Shown one piece after another: positions 8,747 through 16,482 of a stretch of DNA of 64,000 nt. The DNA lies in contig NZ_CP032084.1 of the NCBI RefSeq assembly GCF_003600685.1, positions 2,914,001 through 2,978,000 on the forward strand, in the 5' to 3' direction. The stretch is from Achromobacter sp. B7. Its GTDB lineage: Bacteria > Pseudomonadota > Gammaproteobacteria > Burkholderiales > Burkholderiaceae_B. A model generated the notes under the pieces. The model searched no databases. It was not told the DNA's origin and was given only the letters and a program-made list of their open reading frames with translations. The position numbers were made by a program, and so were the translations under genes. How positions within the stretch are numbered: position 1 is the first letter of the stretch; every line of letters begins with the position of its first letter.

Positions 8747-10201
8747 TTAATGCTGACGGCGCAATTCCGCCGGCGGCACCCGCAATTGCCCGCGATACTT
8801 GGACACCGTGCGCCGTGCCAGCAAGATCCCGCTGGCGGCCAGTTGCTGCGTCAGGGCAACGTCGGACAGCGGCATGGTCGGGTCCTCGGCATCCACCATT
8901 TCCTTGATCAGCGCGCGGACCGCCGCGGCCGAGCACGAGCCGCCCGATTCCGTGGCCAGCTCGCGCGAAAAGAAGTGGCGAAATTCAAAGACGCCGCGCG
9001 GAGTCACCATGTACTTGCCGACGGTGGCGCGTGACACGGTGGATTCGTGCATGTCCAGATCATCCGCCACTTCGCGCAGCATCAGCGGCCGCAACGCCAC
9101 TTCGCCATATTCAAAGAACGTCTGCTGACGCTTGACGATAGCCTCGGCCACGCGCTGGATGGTCGTGTAGCGCTGTTCCACGTTGCGCACCAGCCAGCGC
9201 GCCTCCTGAAGCTCTTGCGCCATCGGACTGCGGTCATCCAGGCGGGCGCGGCGGAACAGGTCGGCGTACGTGCGATGTAGCCGTGCCTGCGGCATGGCGT
9301 GGCGGTTGGGCAGCACGCGCCAGCGCGAATGCCATTTGTCCACAAACACGTCGGGCACCACGTACACCGGCGCTTCAGCGCTGTAGCGCGACCCCGGCTT
9401 GGGATCCAGGCTGCGGATCAGCGCGCACGCTTCGCGCACTTGCTCATCGGTGCAGCCCAGCAAACGGCGCAGCCCGACGCAATCGTTCTTGCCCAGGCGG
9501 TCCAGATGCTCGCGCACGATGCGCAAGGCCAGGTCGCGCACGTGGGGTTCGACCGACTGCGCCGCCGCCAATTGCAGCGACAGGCATTCGGTCAGGTCTC
9601 GCGCCGCAAGGCCCGGCGCGTCCAGCTGCTGCACCAGGCGCAGGGCGGCCGTCCATTCGCCTTCGTCTGGCGGCGGGCTGAAACCGGCGTGCTCCGGATC
9701 GCACAGGCTCATCAGCGGCACGCGCAGGTAGCCGTCGTCGTCCAGCGCGTCGATAATGAATTCGGCCAGCAGGCGGTCGCGCGGTTCCAGGTGATAGTTG
9801 CCCAAGTCCGCGGACAGGCGCTCGCGCATCGATACCGATGCGCAGACCCATTGCCCCATGTCCTTGCCGTCGCCACCGCCCGTCAGCTGGGTAGGATAGT
9901 CGCCGGAATAGGAAGGGGCGTCAGGCAAAGGCTCATCGGCCTCGGATGGCGAGGGCGGGGCGGCGTCGGCCATGGCCGACGGCTCGTCCCCGTAATTGCC
10001 GGGTTTGATGGAATCGCCGTTTGGCAGCGGTTCGGTGTCCTGCTCGTCGCCATCTTCCAGAAAGGGGTTGGTGGCAAGCGCGTGTTCCACCGCGGTCGTG
10101 AATTCAAGCGCCGACATCTGCAGCAGCTTGACAGACTGCTGCAAGCGCGGCGCAAGCGTCATTTGTTGGCGCAGGCGCAATTCTTGCGAGGGGTGGCCCA
10201 A
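8747..10201 (-). CDS. rpoN: RNA polymerase sigma-54 factor homologue (RpoN paralogue)
   Basis: 484 residues with all RpoN parts: region I rich in Gln/Leu (RQQMTLAPRLQQSVKLLQMS), an acidic region II, the core-binding region, the HTH region with STVSRATVGKYM, and a C-terminal RpoN box ARRTVSKYRGQLRVP. It directs polymerase to -24/-12 promoters and needs an AAA+ activator. It is not next to lptB, hpf or ptsN, the usual neighbours of housekeeping rpoN, so it is probably a second copy. The start is taken as TTG 10201: AGGAGA lies 5 bases upstream, and the only upstream ATGs fall in or at the end of the sigma-54 promoter at 10253-10267. That promoter implies the gene depends on sigma-54 itself. Confidence 0.85.
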   Translation of the reverse strand: MGHPSQELRLRQQMTLAPRLQQSVKLLQMSALEFTTAVEHALATNPFLEDGDEQDTEPLPNGDSIKPGNYGDEPSAMADAAPPSPSEADEPLPDAPSYSGDYPTQLTGGGDGKDMGQWVCASVSMRERLSADLGNYHLEPRDRLLAEFIIDALDDDGYLRVPLMSLCDPEHAGFSPPPDEGEWTAALRLVQQLDAPGLAARDLTECLSLQLAAAQSVEPHVRDLALRIVREHLDRLGKNDCVGLRRLLGCTDEQVREACALIRSLDPKPGSRYSAEAPVYVVPDVFVDKWHSRWRVLPNRHAMPQARLHRTYADLFRRARLDDRSPMAQELQEARWLVRNVEQRYTTIQRVAEAIVKRQQTFFEYGEVALRPLMLREVADDLDMHESTVSRATVGKYMVTPRGVFEFRHFFSRELATESGGSCSAAAVRALIKEMVDAEDPTMPLSDVALTQQLAASGILLARRTVSKYRGQLRVPPAELRRQH

Positions 10202-10252
10202 TCGAGTCTCCTGGATGAAAGCCGCCGAAGGGCGGCGCATCCTAGGACACAT

Positions 10253-10267
10253 GCAAGATCCGTGCCA
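10253..10267 (-). promoter_or_regulatory. Sigma-54 promoter of the rpoN homologue
   Basis: Read leftward: C then TGGCACG-GATC-TTGC then A, matching every position of the consensus YTGGCACGrNNNTTGCW. The predicted transcription start is near 10241, 40 bases upstream of the TTG start and its AGGAGA. This fixes the start codon and suggests positive autoregulation or control by the neighbouring activators. Confidence 0.8.
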
Positions 10268-10344
10268 GGTCGATTTTCGGGCGTAGGCGCGAGGCTTGCG
10301 GCCCTGTCGCAGCGACCGTATTACAAGCCGACGGTAAGAACTGC

Positions 10345-11346
10345 TCAGCCTCCCGACAAACCTTCTTTTTCGTAGACGTCCAGACGGTTGTACAGGGTTT
10401 TCAAGCTGACGCCCAAGGTGTCGGCCGCCAGACGCTTGTCACCCCCGTGGTGGGCCAGCGTCGCCAGGATGAAGGCGCGCTGCGCCTGGCCCAAAGGCAT
10501 GCCCACCGGAAAGTTCATCGCGCCTTCGCGCATCTCGGCGTGCTGGCTGGTGGCAGGGCGGGCCAGCAGGTTGGTGTCCAGCTGCGTGTCCGACAAAATG
10601 AAGGCGCGCTGCACAACGTTACGCAGTTCGCGCACATTGCCCGGCCAGTCATGCTGGGCGATGGCGTCCAGCATGCGCTTCGAAAACGTTTTCTCGGTTT
10701 GATATTGCGCGTTCAGACCGTCCAGGAAGCGCTGCGCCAGGATCAGCGCGTCATCGCCGCGTTCGCGCAGCGGCGGTACCCGAAGGGGGATGACCAGCAG
10801 GCGATGCAGGAAGTCCTGGCGCAACCTGCCGTCGGCCACCGAGGCCGCGGGGTCGCGGTTGCTGGCGCAGATGATGCGCACGTTTGCGCGAAGCAGGTCG
10901 GTGCCGCCCACGCGCTGATACGTTCCCGCTTCCAGCACACGCAAGAAATGCACTTGCATGTCGGGCGGCATCTCGGTGACTTCGTCCAGGAATAAGGTGC
11001 CGCCGCTGGCGTACTCAAAATAGCCCGCGTTCTGCGCAACCGCACCGGTAAAACTGCCTTTCTCGTGGCCGAACAATTCGGCATGGGCCAGCGTGCCGCT
11101 GATGGCGCCGCAGTTCACGGCGACAAACGGCGCGGCGCGCCGTTCGCTGGCGTCATGGATTGCGCGGGCAATGATTTCTTTGCCCGCGCCGCTTTCTCCC
11201 ACGATGAATACGCTGGCGTCGGTGGCCGCCGCCAGCTGCAACTGGGTTGCCAATTTCTGCATGACAGCAGACATGCCGGTGACGTCCATGGGGACGACCG
11301 AAGACGCGGGCGCAGTGTCGCGCCGCGCGGTGGTGCGATTTGCCAT
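10345..11346 (-). CDS. Sigma-54 activator without sensory domain (AAA+ plus Fis-type HTH)
   Basis: 333 residues. After about 25 residues the AAA+ domain begins: Walker A GESGAGKE, the sigma-54 contact loop as GSFTGA (Ser for the usual Ala), Walker B GGTLFLDE, and an Arg-rich sensor region. The C-terminal HTH is RLAADTLGVSLKTLYNRL. There is no receiver, GAF or PAS domain, so like PspF it would be constitutively competent unless held by a partner protein or by its own expression. It lies immediately upstream of the rpoN homologue on the same strand with a 143-base gap, and diverges from the response regulator at 11550. ATG 11346 is preferred, with GAGG 8 bases upstream. Confidence 0.88.
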   Translation of the reverse strand: MANRTTARRDTAPASSVVPMDVTGMSAVMQKLATQLQLAAATDASVFIVGESGAGKEIIARAIHDASERRAAPFVAVNCGAISGTLAHAELFGHEKGSFTGAVAQNAGYFEYASGGTLFLDEVTEMPPDMQVHFLRVLEAGTYQRVGGTDLLRANVRIICASNRDPAASVADGRLRQDFLHRLLVIPLRVPPLRERGDDALILAQRFLDGLNAQYQTEKTFSKRMLDAIAQHDWPGNVRELRNVVQRAFILSDTQLDTNLLARPATSQHAEMREGAMNFPVGMPLGQAQRAFILATLAHHGGDKRLAADTLGVSLKTLYNRLDVYEKEGLSGG

Positions 11347-11549
11347 AAAGATACCTCGGGCCGCCGGGGCCTTACGCGACAGCACAATCGTAGTGGTACG
11401 TTTGTAGCCCGACTGCGACCAGTTGCAAGTATTCGAAAACTTTAGTGGACAGTATCGATTATTTACGCATTATGGCTCCAGAGTGTCTATCCTCACAGTG
11501 ATAAACGCGCGCGCTGATTGATGACCGCGCACCGGCAACAGGAGAACTC

Positions 11550-12932
11550 ATGCCTCATCTGCTTGTCGTCGATGACGACGACGCGATACGGGAAACACTG
11601 GCCGAAATGGGTCGCGATAGCGGCTTTTCGGTGGCAGTGGCAGGAAGCGTGAAAGATGCGCTGATACAGCTGGAACGGCAAGCGCCGGATCTGGTGTTGA
11701 CCGATGTCCGCTTGCCTGGTGGCAACGGCATGGACATTTTCAAGAATGCGGCCGTGGCCAGCGCCGAAGTCGTGGTGATGACGGGGCACGGCACGGTGGA
11801 TTACGCCGTCCAGGCGTTGCGTCTGGGCGCCAGCGATTTTCTCGTCAAGCCGATCTGCATGGAACGGCTGAACGAAATTCTGACGCGAGTCGTTACGAAC
11901 GCCGGTGGCGAACTGCCCGGCATGCCCTTCGAAGAGCCCGGCCGTTTCGGCAAGCTGTATGGTGAGTCGGAACGCATGGTGCAGCTGTACCACCAGATCG
12001 GCCGGGTGGCGCCCACCAATGTGACGACACTGCTGATCGGCGAAAGCGGCACCGGCAAAGAGCTTGCTGCCCACGCCATCCACGAACTCAGCGCGCGTCG
12101 CCAGCGCCCGTTCATTGCGGTCAACTGTGGGGCGATTTCGCCCAACCTGATCGAAAGCGAAATGTTCGGCCACGAGCGGGGCAGCTTTACCGGCGCCGAC
12201 CGCCAGCACAAGGGCTATTTCGAACGCGCCGACGGCGGCACATTGTTCCTGGACGAAGTCACGGAAATGCCGCTGGACCTACAGGTCAAGCTGCTGCGCG
12301 TGCTTGAAACCGGGCAGTTCATGCGCGTGGGCACCAACCGCGAGATCAGCTGCGACATCCGCATCGTTGCGGCCACCAACCGCAATCCCGAACAGGCGGT
12401 GCAAGAAGGCAAGCTGCGCGAAGATCTTTATTACCGCCTGAGCGTATTCCCGATTGAACTGCCGCCGCTGCGCGAACGGGGCGACGACATCCTGCTGCTG
12501 GCGCGCCGCTTTCTGCAGGCGCAGAACCAGGAGTCGGGCAGGAACAAATACTTCTCGCCCGAGGCGTCCGAAATACTCAAGCAGTATGAATGGCCGGGCA
12601 ACGTGCGCGAGCTCAAGAACTTTGTGCGCCGTGCCTTCATCATGGCTGATGGGGATGTGCTGGGGGTGGACATGCTGGCCCCGCACGTGTCGCCGGCGGG
12701 TGAACCCGTGGGCGGAGAAGTCAGCGTGCCGGTGGGCGAGACGCTGGCCGAGGCGGACCGCCGCCTGATCCTCGCGACGCTTGAACGCTGCAACGGCGTG
12801 AAGAAGCAGGCCGCGATGATGCTGGGCATCAGCCCCAAGACGCTTTACAACCGACTTGAAGAATATGCCGCGGCCGGCTTCGCGCTGCCCGGCGAAGACG
12901 CCGGCCAGCGCGATTCCAGGGACGCGGCCTGA
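11550..12932 (+). CDS. NtrC-family sigma-54 response regulator
   Basis: 460 residues: receiver domain 1-120 with acidic pocket VVDDDD and acceptor Asp52 in LTDVRLPGG; AAA+ domain with GESGTGKE, GSFTGA and GGTLFLDE; C-terminal Fis-type HTH KKQAAMMLGISPKTLYNRL. CAGGAG precedes the ATG. No histidine kinase is directly linked; the nearest is the soluble hybrid kinase ending at 7935. It diverges from the sensor-less activator, and its last helix closely resembles that protein's, so both may bind related enhancer sites. Together with the rpoN homologue it forms a compact sigma-54 control module. Confidence 0.9.
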   Translation: MPHLLVVDDDDAIRETLAEMGRDSGFSVAVAGSVKDALIQLERQAPDLVLTDVRLPGGNGMDIFKNAAVASAEVVVMTGHGTVDYAVQALRLGASDFLVKPICMERLNEILTRVVTNAGGELPGMPFEEPGRFGKLYGESERMVQLYHQIGRVAPTNVTTLLIGESGTGKELAAHAIHELSARRQRPFIAVNCGAISPNLIESEMFGHERGSFTGADRQHKGYFERADGGTLFLDEVTEMPLDLQVKLLRVLETGQFMRVGTNREISCDIRIVAATNRNPEQAVQEGKLREDLYYRLSVFPIELPPLRERGDDILLLARRFLQAQNQESGRNKYFSPEASEILKQYEWPGNVRELKNFVRRAFIMADGDVLGVDMLAPHVSPAGEPVGGEVSVPVGETLAEADRRLILATLERCNGVKKQAAMMLGISPKTLYNRLEEYAAAGFALPGEDAGQRDSRDAA

Positions 12933-12944
12933 CCGACTGGCGGT

Positions 12945-13328
12945 TTACTTGTTGTGGCGGGTCTTCAGATCCGCCATGCAAGCGTCCTTGGCGTTGCCGG
13001 ACATGGCATCGCATTTTTCCTTGCCCACCTTGTAATCGGCGTCGCTCTTGGTCTTGGCCGCGTCATGGTTGGCCTCGGCCTTTTCCTTGCCGGCCTTGGC
13101 GTCGGCGCGGGCCTTGTCGCGGTTGGCTTCCGCCTGCTTCTGACACACGTCCTTCTGGTTGCCCTTCATCGCATCGCAAGCCTTTTTGTCCATCTTGTAT
13201 TGGCTGTCGATTTGATCGTTCGTGCGCAGGGGCGCAGAGCTGCCTTGGGTGGTTTGCGCGGAGGCCTGGAAGGCGACGGCGGACAGGCACAAGGCGATAG
13301 CGGGGCAAACGGTTCTGGACAGATTCAT
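12945..13328 (-). CDS. Periplasmic Ala/Lys-rich protein with duplicated CDAM motif
   Basis: 127 residues: a Sec signal peptide (about 1-24, ending FQASA) and a charged, helical, Ala/Lys-rich chain. Two copies of the pattern C-D-A-M-x-G-N-x-K-D-x-C flank a central helix, giving two likely disulfides or metal sites. AAAGGAG precedes the ATG at 13328. Transcription probably starts near 13369 from a sigma-54-type promoter back to back with that of the 13502 gene. I do not recognise a named family; similar Lys/Ala-rich exported proteins occur widely in Burkholderiales. A role as an envelope stress protein is inference. Confidence 0.75.
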   Translation of the reverse strand: MNLSRTVCPAIALCLSAVAFQASAQTTQGSSAPLRTNDQIDSQYKMDKKACDAMKGNQKDVCQKQAEANRDKARADAKAGKEKAEANHDAAKTKSDADYKVGKEKCDAMSGNAKDACMADLKTRHNK

Positions 13329-13380
13329 GACTGACTCCTTTGGGTAAGGGTCCACACGGGGCGGACCTGCGGACTCCAGA

Positions 13381-13395
13381 GCAAGTCCCGTTCCC
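13381..13395 (-). promoter_or_regulatory. Sigma-54 promoter of the 12945-13328 gene
   Basis: Read leftward: GGGAACG-GGAC-TTGC then T. GG and GC are at consensus spacing, with one change in the -24 box. Leader of about 41 bases. Confidence 0.65.
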
Positions 13396-13403
13396 GGCGT
13401 GTC

Positions 13404-13418
13404 AGGCACGGCGCTTGC
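13404..13418 (+). promoter_or_regulatory. Sigma-54 promoter of the 13502 gene
   Basis: AGGCACG-GCGC-TTGC. All -24 and -12 core bases match. Transcription start predicted near 13430. Only 8 bases separate it from the divergent promoter at 13381-13395. Confidence 0.7.
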
Positions 13419-13501
13419 GCGGGCTGTGGGCGATTTCCAGCGATATCCGCCGACGTCAATCGATGCGCGGCGATATCCATCACGTCAACGCGGAGCTACC
13501 C

Positions 13502-13759
13502 ATGACCCACAACGATATGAAGAACGATATGAAGCAGGACAATCAGGCCGCCGGCGCCGAGACCGGAAAATCCCAGGCCAACCAGCCCAAGGACAATACC
13601 GAAGCCGCCCACGACAGCGGGCAGTTCGGCGCGGACAAGCCCGGCTTCGGCAAAGAGCGGCAGCCCGCCAAGCGGCCCGCCGACAAGAAACCCAATACCA
13701 AGGGCGCTGAATTCGAGGAAGGGGGCCAGTACCCGGGTAAGCGTCCGCCGGGCAACTGA
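13502..13759 (+). CDS. Small hydrophilic, probably disordered protein
   Basis: 85 residues of almost only polar and charged residues plus Gly/Pro (Asp, Asn, Lys, Gln), with no hydrophobic core, signal peptide or membrane segment. Resembles the LEA-like or KGG-type stress proteins in composition but I see no diagnostic motif. GGAG lies 8 bases before the ATG. A sigma-54-type promoter is about 85 bases upstream. Cytoplasmic protectant role is inference. Confidence 0.7.
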   Translation: MTHNDMKNDMKQDNQAAGAETGKSQANQPKDNTEAAHDSGQFGADKPGFGKERQPAKRPADKKPNTKGAEFEEGGQYPGKRPPGN

Positions 13760-13762
13760 ATA

Positions 13763-13781
13763 AGCCGGGCTTAGCCCGGCT
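13763..13781. terminator. Shared hairpin between convergent genes
   Basis: AGCCGGGC-TTA-GCCCGGCT, a perfect 8-base-pair stem just past the 13502 gene and overlapping the stop of the DUF378 gene. No T-run. Confidence 0.4.
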
Positions 13782-14070
13782 CGCCGGGCTCGCCCGCTTC
13801 ATCTGCCCAGCGGAACAGCATCACCACGCAATGCAGCGCGGCCAGCCCGATGATGCCCTGGATGCCACGCGTGACGGCGGCGTTGGGAATGACGCGGGCG
13901 ATCACATCCAGGTTCACGGCAGCGATCAGGCCGCAATTCAAACCGCCGGCCACCACCGCGATCAGCGCTGCCCAATCCAGCCCCGACAAATCGCGTCGGC
14001 GGCCGAGCGGGCGCGCGGCAATTTCTTCTTCGCTTGCGGAAATATCTTCACTCTGGCCCGACATGTCCAT
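13771..14070 (-). CDS. DUF378 membrane protein
   Basis: 99 residues. A charged cytoplasmic N-terminus of about 30 residues precedes a DUF378-type pair of membrane helices with LDWAALIAVVAGGLNCGLIA and IQGIIGLAALHCVVMLF. The family is small, membrane-bound and of unknown function, often found in stress gene clusters. GGAG precedes ATG 14070. It may be co-transcribed with the acidic-protein gene at 14140, with a hairpin (14096-14120) in the 69-base gap. Confidence 0.75.
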   Translation of the reverse strand: MDMSGQSEDISASEEEIAARPLGRRRDLSGLDWAALIAVVAGGLNCGLIAAVNLDVIARVIPNAAVTRGIQGIIGLAALHCVVMLFRWADEAGEPGEPG

Positions 14071-14095
14071 GGTGCGCGTGCTCCGGTGAGGGGCG

Positions 14096-14120
14096 GCTGC
14101 GGGCAGAGGCCGCCCGCAGC
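14096..14120. other. Hairpin in the 14070-14140 gap
   Basis: GCTGCGGGC pairs perfectly with GCCCGCAGC across 7 bases. No T-run on either side, so it may stabilise the upstream message or attenuate expression of the DUF378 gene. Confidence 0.4.
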
Positions 14121-14139
14121 GCGTGGGTACTGCCCAGGG

Positions 14140-14409
14140 TCAACCTCCGTTGCGAACCGGGTCAGGCGGCGAGCGCGAAACGCCCGCGTCGTCAGCGTCG
14201 GTCACGTGATCGGGCGCGATGTCATCGCCGTCCGCATCGTCGTCCAGCAAGTCCGGGTCCACGCTTTCGCGGTCGCCGGTGGATTGCGAGTCGCTATCGG
14301 TGTGCGCCAGACCCGGCGGCACATCGCTGGCAGAGTCCGAGGTGTCGCTGGGTCCGACATCGGGGCGGCCGCTGTTGTCGGGGTATTGGATGTCAGGGGT
14401 AGGGGGCAT
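14140..14409 (-). CDS. Small, very acidic disordered protein
   Basis: 89 residues dominated by Asp, Ser, Pro and Thr with runs such as DDDADGDDI; no hydrophobic segment or known domain. GGAG lies 7 bases before ATG 14409. A sigma-54-type promoter at 14480-14494 would give a leader of about 60 bases. Composition and position match the other disordered stress-type proteins here. No family recognised. Confidence 0.7.
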   Translation of the reverse strand: MPPTPDIQYPDNSGRPDVGPSDTSDSASDVPPGLAHTDSDSQSTGDRESVDPDLLDDDADGDDIAPDHVTDADDAGVSRSPPDPVRNGG

Positions 14410-14479
14410 GACGGTCTCCGGTAAGTCTTGAATAGGCGATGGCGCAGCCGCGTGGCAACGCCGCGCTTCGGCCGGCCTC

Positions 14480-14494
14480 GCAAGTGGCGTGCCG
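14480..14494 (-). promoter_or_regulatory. Sigma-54 promoter of the 14140-14409 gene
   Basis: Read leftward: CGGCACG-CCAC-TTGC. All core positions match. Transcription start predicted near 14468. Confidence 0.7.
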
Positions 14495-14503
14495 CGGCCC
14501 CTC

Positions 14504-14518
14504 GGGTATGCAAGTTGC
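14504..14518 (+). promoter_or_regulatory. Probable sigma-54 promoter of the 14552 gene
   Basis: GGGTATG-CAAG-TTGC then T. GG and TTGC are intact at correct spacing, with two C-to-T changes in the -24 box, so weaker than its neighbours. It would start transcription near 14530, ahead of GGGAG and the ATG at 14552. Confidence 0.45.
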
Positions 14519-14551
14519 TGGACAGCGGGCGTACGCATACGGGAGAACGCT

Positions 14552-15142
14552 ATGTCCTTGATCGTTGCCGCCAGATTCCAGACCTTTGACCAAGCCTCCG
14601 TGGCCACGCAAAACCTGTTCAAAGAAGGCTTTACGGAAGACGACGTCCACACGTTCTATATCAATTCCGCAGGCGGGCATTCGCGCTATCCGCTTGGGGG
14701 GGATCGGGCGGCCGACCCCGACGCCAAGGGCGGCCACCTGGGCGCGATGGCCGGCGCGTCGGCGTTGGGATTGGTGTTTGCCTTGCTGGGTGGCATGATC
14801 GCCGCGCAGATGTCCGCGCCTGTGCTGATCATCATCGCGGCGGCCGGTGTCGGGGCTTATATCGGCGCGCTGGCCGGCGCCATGTGGATCGTGGGCCGAG
14901 GCCGGCGCAAGACGCCCAGCACGCCGGTCGTGCAGGAATCCCACCCGGTGGTGCGCATGGCCGGGGTGATGCTGGCGTTGCACGTGACCGCGGAGAAGGA
15001 ATCGGTGGCGCGTCGGGTGTTGCGCGAGTCTGGTGGACAAGACATTGAACGCGCCCAAGGCCGTTGGCGAGACGGAAAATGGCAGGACTTCGACCCGCTC
15101 ACGCCGCCGCAAACCGTCGAGGCGCCGTCGCCCACGCCTTGA
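14552..15142 (+). CDS. Glycine-zipper membrane stress-type protein
   Basis: 196 residues. A soluble alpha/beta N-terminus (about 1-45, beginning MSLIVAARFQTFDQA) and two membrane helices rich in small residues (about 65-125, GAMAGASALGLVFALLGGM and AAAGVGAYIGALAGAM) are followed by a soluble tail with a second ferredoxin-like segment. The layout resembles general-stress GsiB/17M-like and DUF1269-type proteins; assignment is tentative. GGGAG precedes ATG 14552. It lies in the stress cluster and diverges from the acidic-protein gene. Confidence 0.65.
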   Translation: MSLIVAARFQTFDQASVATQNLFKEGFTEDDVHTFYINSAGGHSRYPLGGDRAADPDAKGGHLGAMAGASALGLVFALLGGMIAAQMSAPVLIIIAAAGVGAYIGALAGAMWIVGRGRRKTPSTPVVQESHPVVRMAGVMLALHVTAEKESVARRVLRESGGQDIERAQGRWRDGKWQDFDPLTPPQTVEAPSPTP

Positions 15143-15166
15143 ATGTTCCGTGCCGTATCAAAAAAA

Positions 15167-15194
15167 CAGCAGGCCGCCCGCGGGCGGCCTGCTG
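15167..15194 (-). terminator. Intrinsic terminator of the SDR gene
   Basis: CAGCAGGCCGCCCG and CGGGCGGCCTGCTG form a perfect 14-base-pair palindrome. On the minus strand it is followed by TTTTTT, 20 bases after the SDR stop. Confidence 0.85.
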
Positions 15195-15212
15195 CATCTT
15201 CCCGCGCGCTGA

Positions 15213-16103
15213 TCAGTCGCCCGCGCTGCCCGTGATGGGCAGCACGATACCGGTGATGTAGCTGGCGCAGACGGGCGAGGCCAGGAACACATAGGCCGGT
15301 GCAATTTCCTCGGGCTGGGCCGGGCGGCCAAGGTCCGTCTTTTTGCCGAACTCTTTGATGGCCTCGGGGCTTTGGTCCGCCGGGTTCAGCGGGGTCCACA
15401 CCGGTCCGGGCGCCACGGCGTTCACACGGATGCCCTGTGATGCCAGGTTGGCGGCCAGCGACCGGGTAAAGGCGTGGATGGCGCCTTTGGTCGACGAGTA
15501 GTCCAGTAGTTTGGCGCTGCCTTGCAAGCCGGTGACCGACCCGGTGTTGATGATCGACGCACCGGTTTTCAGATGCGGCAGCGCTGCGCGCGCCATGCGA
15601 AAGTAGCCGGTGATATTGGTGGTCAGCGTTTTTTCCCATTGCTCGTCGCTGATGTCGGTCAGCGAGGCTATGTGCTGCTGGTACGCCGCGTTGTTGACCA
15701 GGATGTCGAGCTTGCCGAATTCCTTCACGGTCTGCTCCACGGCGCTTTTGCAAAAGGCGCCGTCCTTCACGTCGCCCGGGATCAACACGCAGCGCCGGCC
15801 TTCGGCCTGGACGACGCGCCGGGTTTCCTCTGCATCCTCATGTTCGTCCAGATACACCACGGCGACGTCCGCGCCTTCGCGCGCAAACAACACGCAGACG
15901 GCTCGGCCGATGCCGGAGTCGCCGCCGGTGACAAGGGCGACCATGTCTTTGAGTTTGCCGCTGCCTTCGTAGCCTGGCGCCTGGTATTGGGGCTTGAGCA
16001 CCATGTCGGCTTCATTGCCAGGTTTTTCCAGATGTTGGCCGGGCATGGGCGGATTGGGGTGCGGGCGGTCGCCGGTTTGGGGCGGGGTCGAGGGTTTGCT
16101 CAT
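15213..16103 (-). CDS. General-stress SDR-family oxidoreductase
   Basis: 296 residues of the YdaD/YhdF/GSP39 branch of short-chain dehydrogenases: a Pro-rich N-terminal extension of about 45 residues, the cofactor motif GGDSGIGRA, NNAAYQ, active-site Ser in NTGSVTG and the catalytic YSSTK. Such proteins bind NAD(P)H and reduce aldehydes or alcohols; physiological substrates are unknown. ATG 16103 has AGGAG 8 bases upstream. Relatives belong to sigma-B or EcfG stress regulons in other bacteria; here a sigma-54-type promoter lies about 57 bases upstream. Confidence 0.85.
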   Translation of the reverse strand: MSKPSTPPQTGDRPHPNPPMPGQHLEKPGNEADMVLKPQYQAPGYEGSGKLKDMVALVTGGDSGIGRAVCVLFAREGADVAVVYLDEHEDAEETRRVVQAEGRRCVLIPGDVKDGAFCKSAVEQTVKEFGKLDILVNNAAYQQHIASLTDISDEQWEKTLTTNITGYFRMARAALPHLKTGASIINTGSVTGLQGSAKLLDYSSTKGAIHAFTRSLAANLASQGIRVNAVAPGPVWTPLNPADQSPEAIKEFGKKTDLGRPAQPEEIAPAYVFLASPVCASYITGIVLPITGSAGD

Positions 16104-16159
16104 GGCTGGGCTCCTGTCATGGTCATGGCGCGAAATTCCACGCCTGGCCCCGCGCAGGA

Positions 16160-16174
16160 GCAAACCCTGTTCCT
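16160..16174 (-). promoter_or_regulatory. Probable sigma-54 promoter of the SDR gene
   Basis: Read leftward: AGGAACA-GGGT-TTGC then T. GG and TTGC intact at right spacing, with two changes in the -24 box. Back to back with the csbD promoter 20 bases away. Confidence 0.5.
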
Positions 16175-16194
16175 GTTGTTGCGCCAAATGGTTT

Positions 16195-16209
16195 GGGCAC
16201 GGCGCTTGC
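16195..16209 (+). promoter_or_regulatory. Sigma-54 promoter of the csbD-like gene
   Basis: GGGCACG-GCGC-TTGC. All core positions match, and the GCGC spacer is shared with the elements at 13404, 18754 and 18807. Transcription start predicted near 16221, 55 bases before the ATG. Confidence 0.75.
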
Positions 16210-16275
16210 GTAGGAACGGTACCGGCGTCAACCGTGGCGCCGGGCACACATCAACATGATGAAAGCGAGAGAGCC

Positions 16276-16452
16276 ATGAACAAGGACCAGGTAAAGGGCA
16301 GAGTCGAAGAGGCCGCCGGCAAGGTAAAGGAAGTGGCTGGCAAGGCGACCGGTAGCACGTCTACCGAGCTCAAAGGCACGGCGCAAAAAGTAGCCGGCAA
16401 GACGCAGGCCGCTTACGGCGACGCCAAGGACAAGGCCCAAAAGCCGGGCTGA
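16276..16452 (+). CDS. CsbD-family stress protein
   Basis: 58 residues, a complete CsbD domain: MNKDQVKGRVEEAAGKVKEV, then a second amphipathic repeat with LKGTAQKVAGKTQ. CsbD proteins are small, abundant, cytoplasmic, and induced by general stress (sigma-B in Bacillus, RpoS for YjbJ in E. coli); their molecular function is unknown. Here the gene follows a sigma-54-type promoter and diverges from the stress SDR. Confidence 0.92.
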   Translation: MNKDQVKGRVEEAAGKVKEVAGKATGSTSTELKGTAQKVAGKTQAAYGDAKDKAQKPG

Positions 16453-16482
16453 TGCCCGGCCTGAGCCCTGTTGGCGCGGCGG

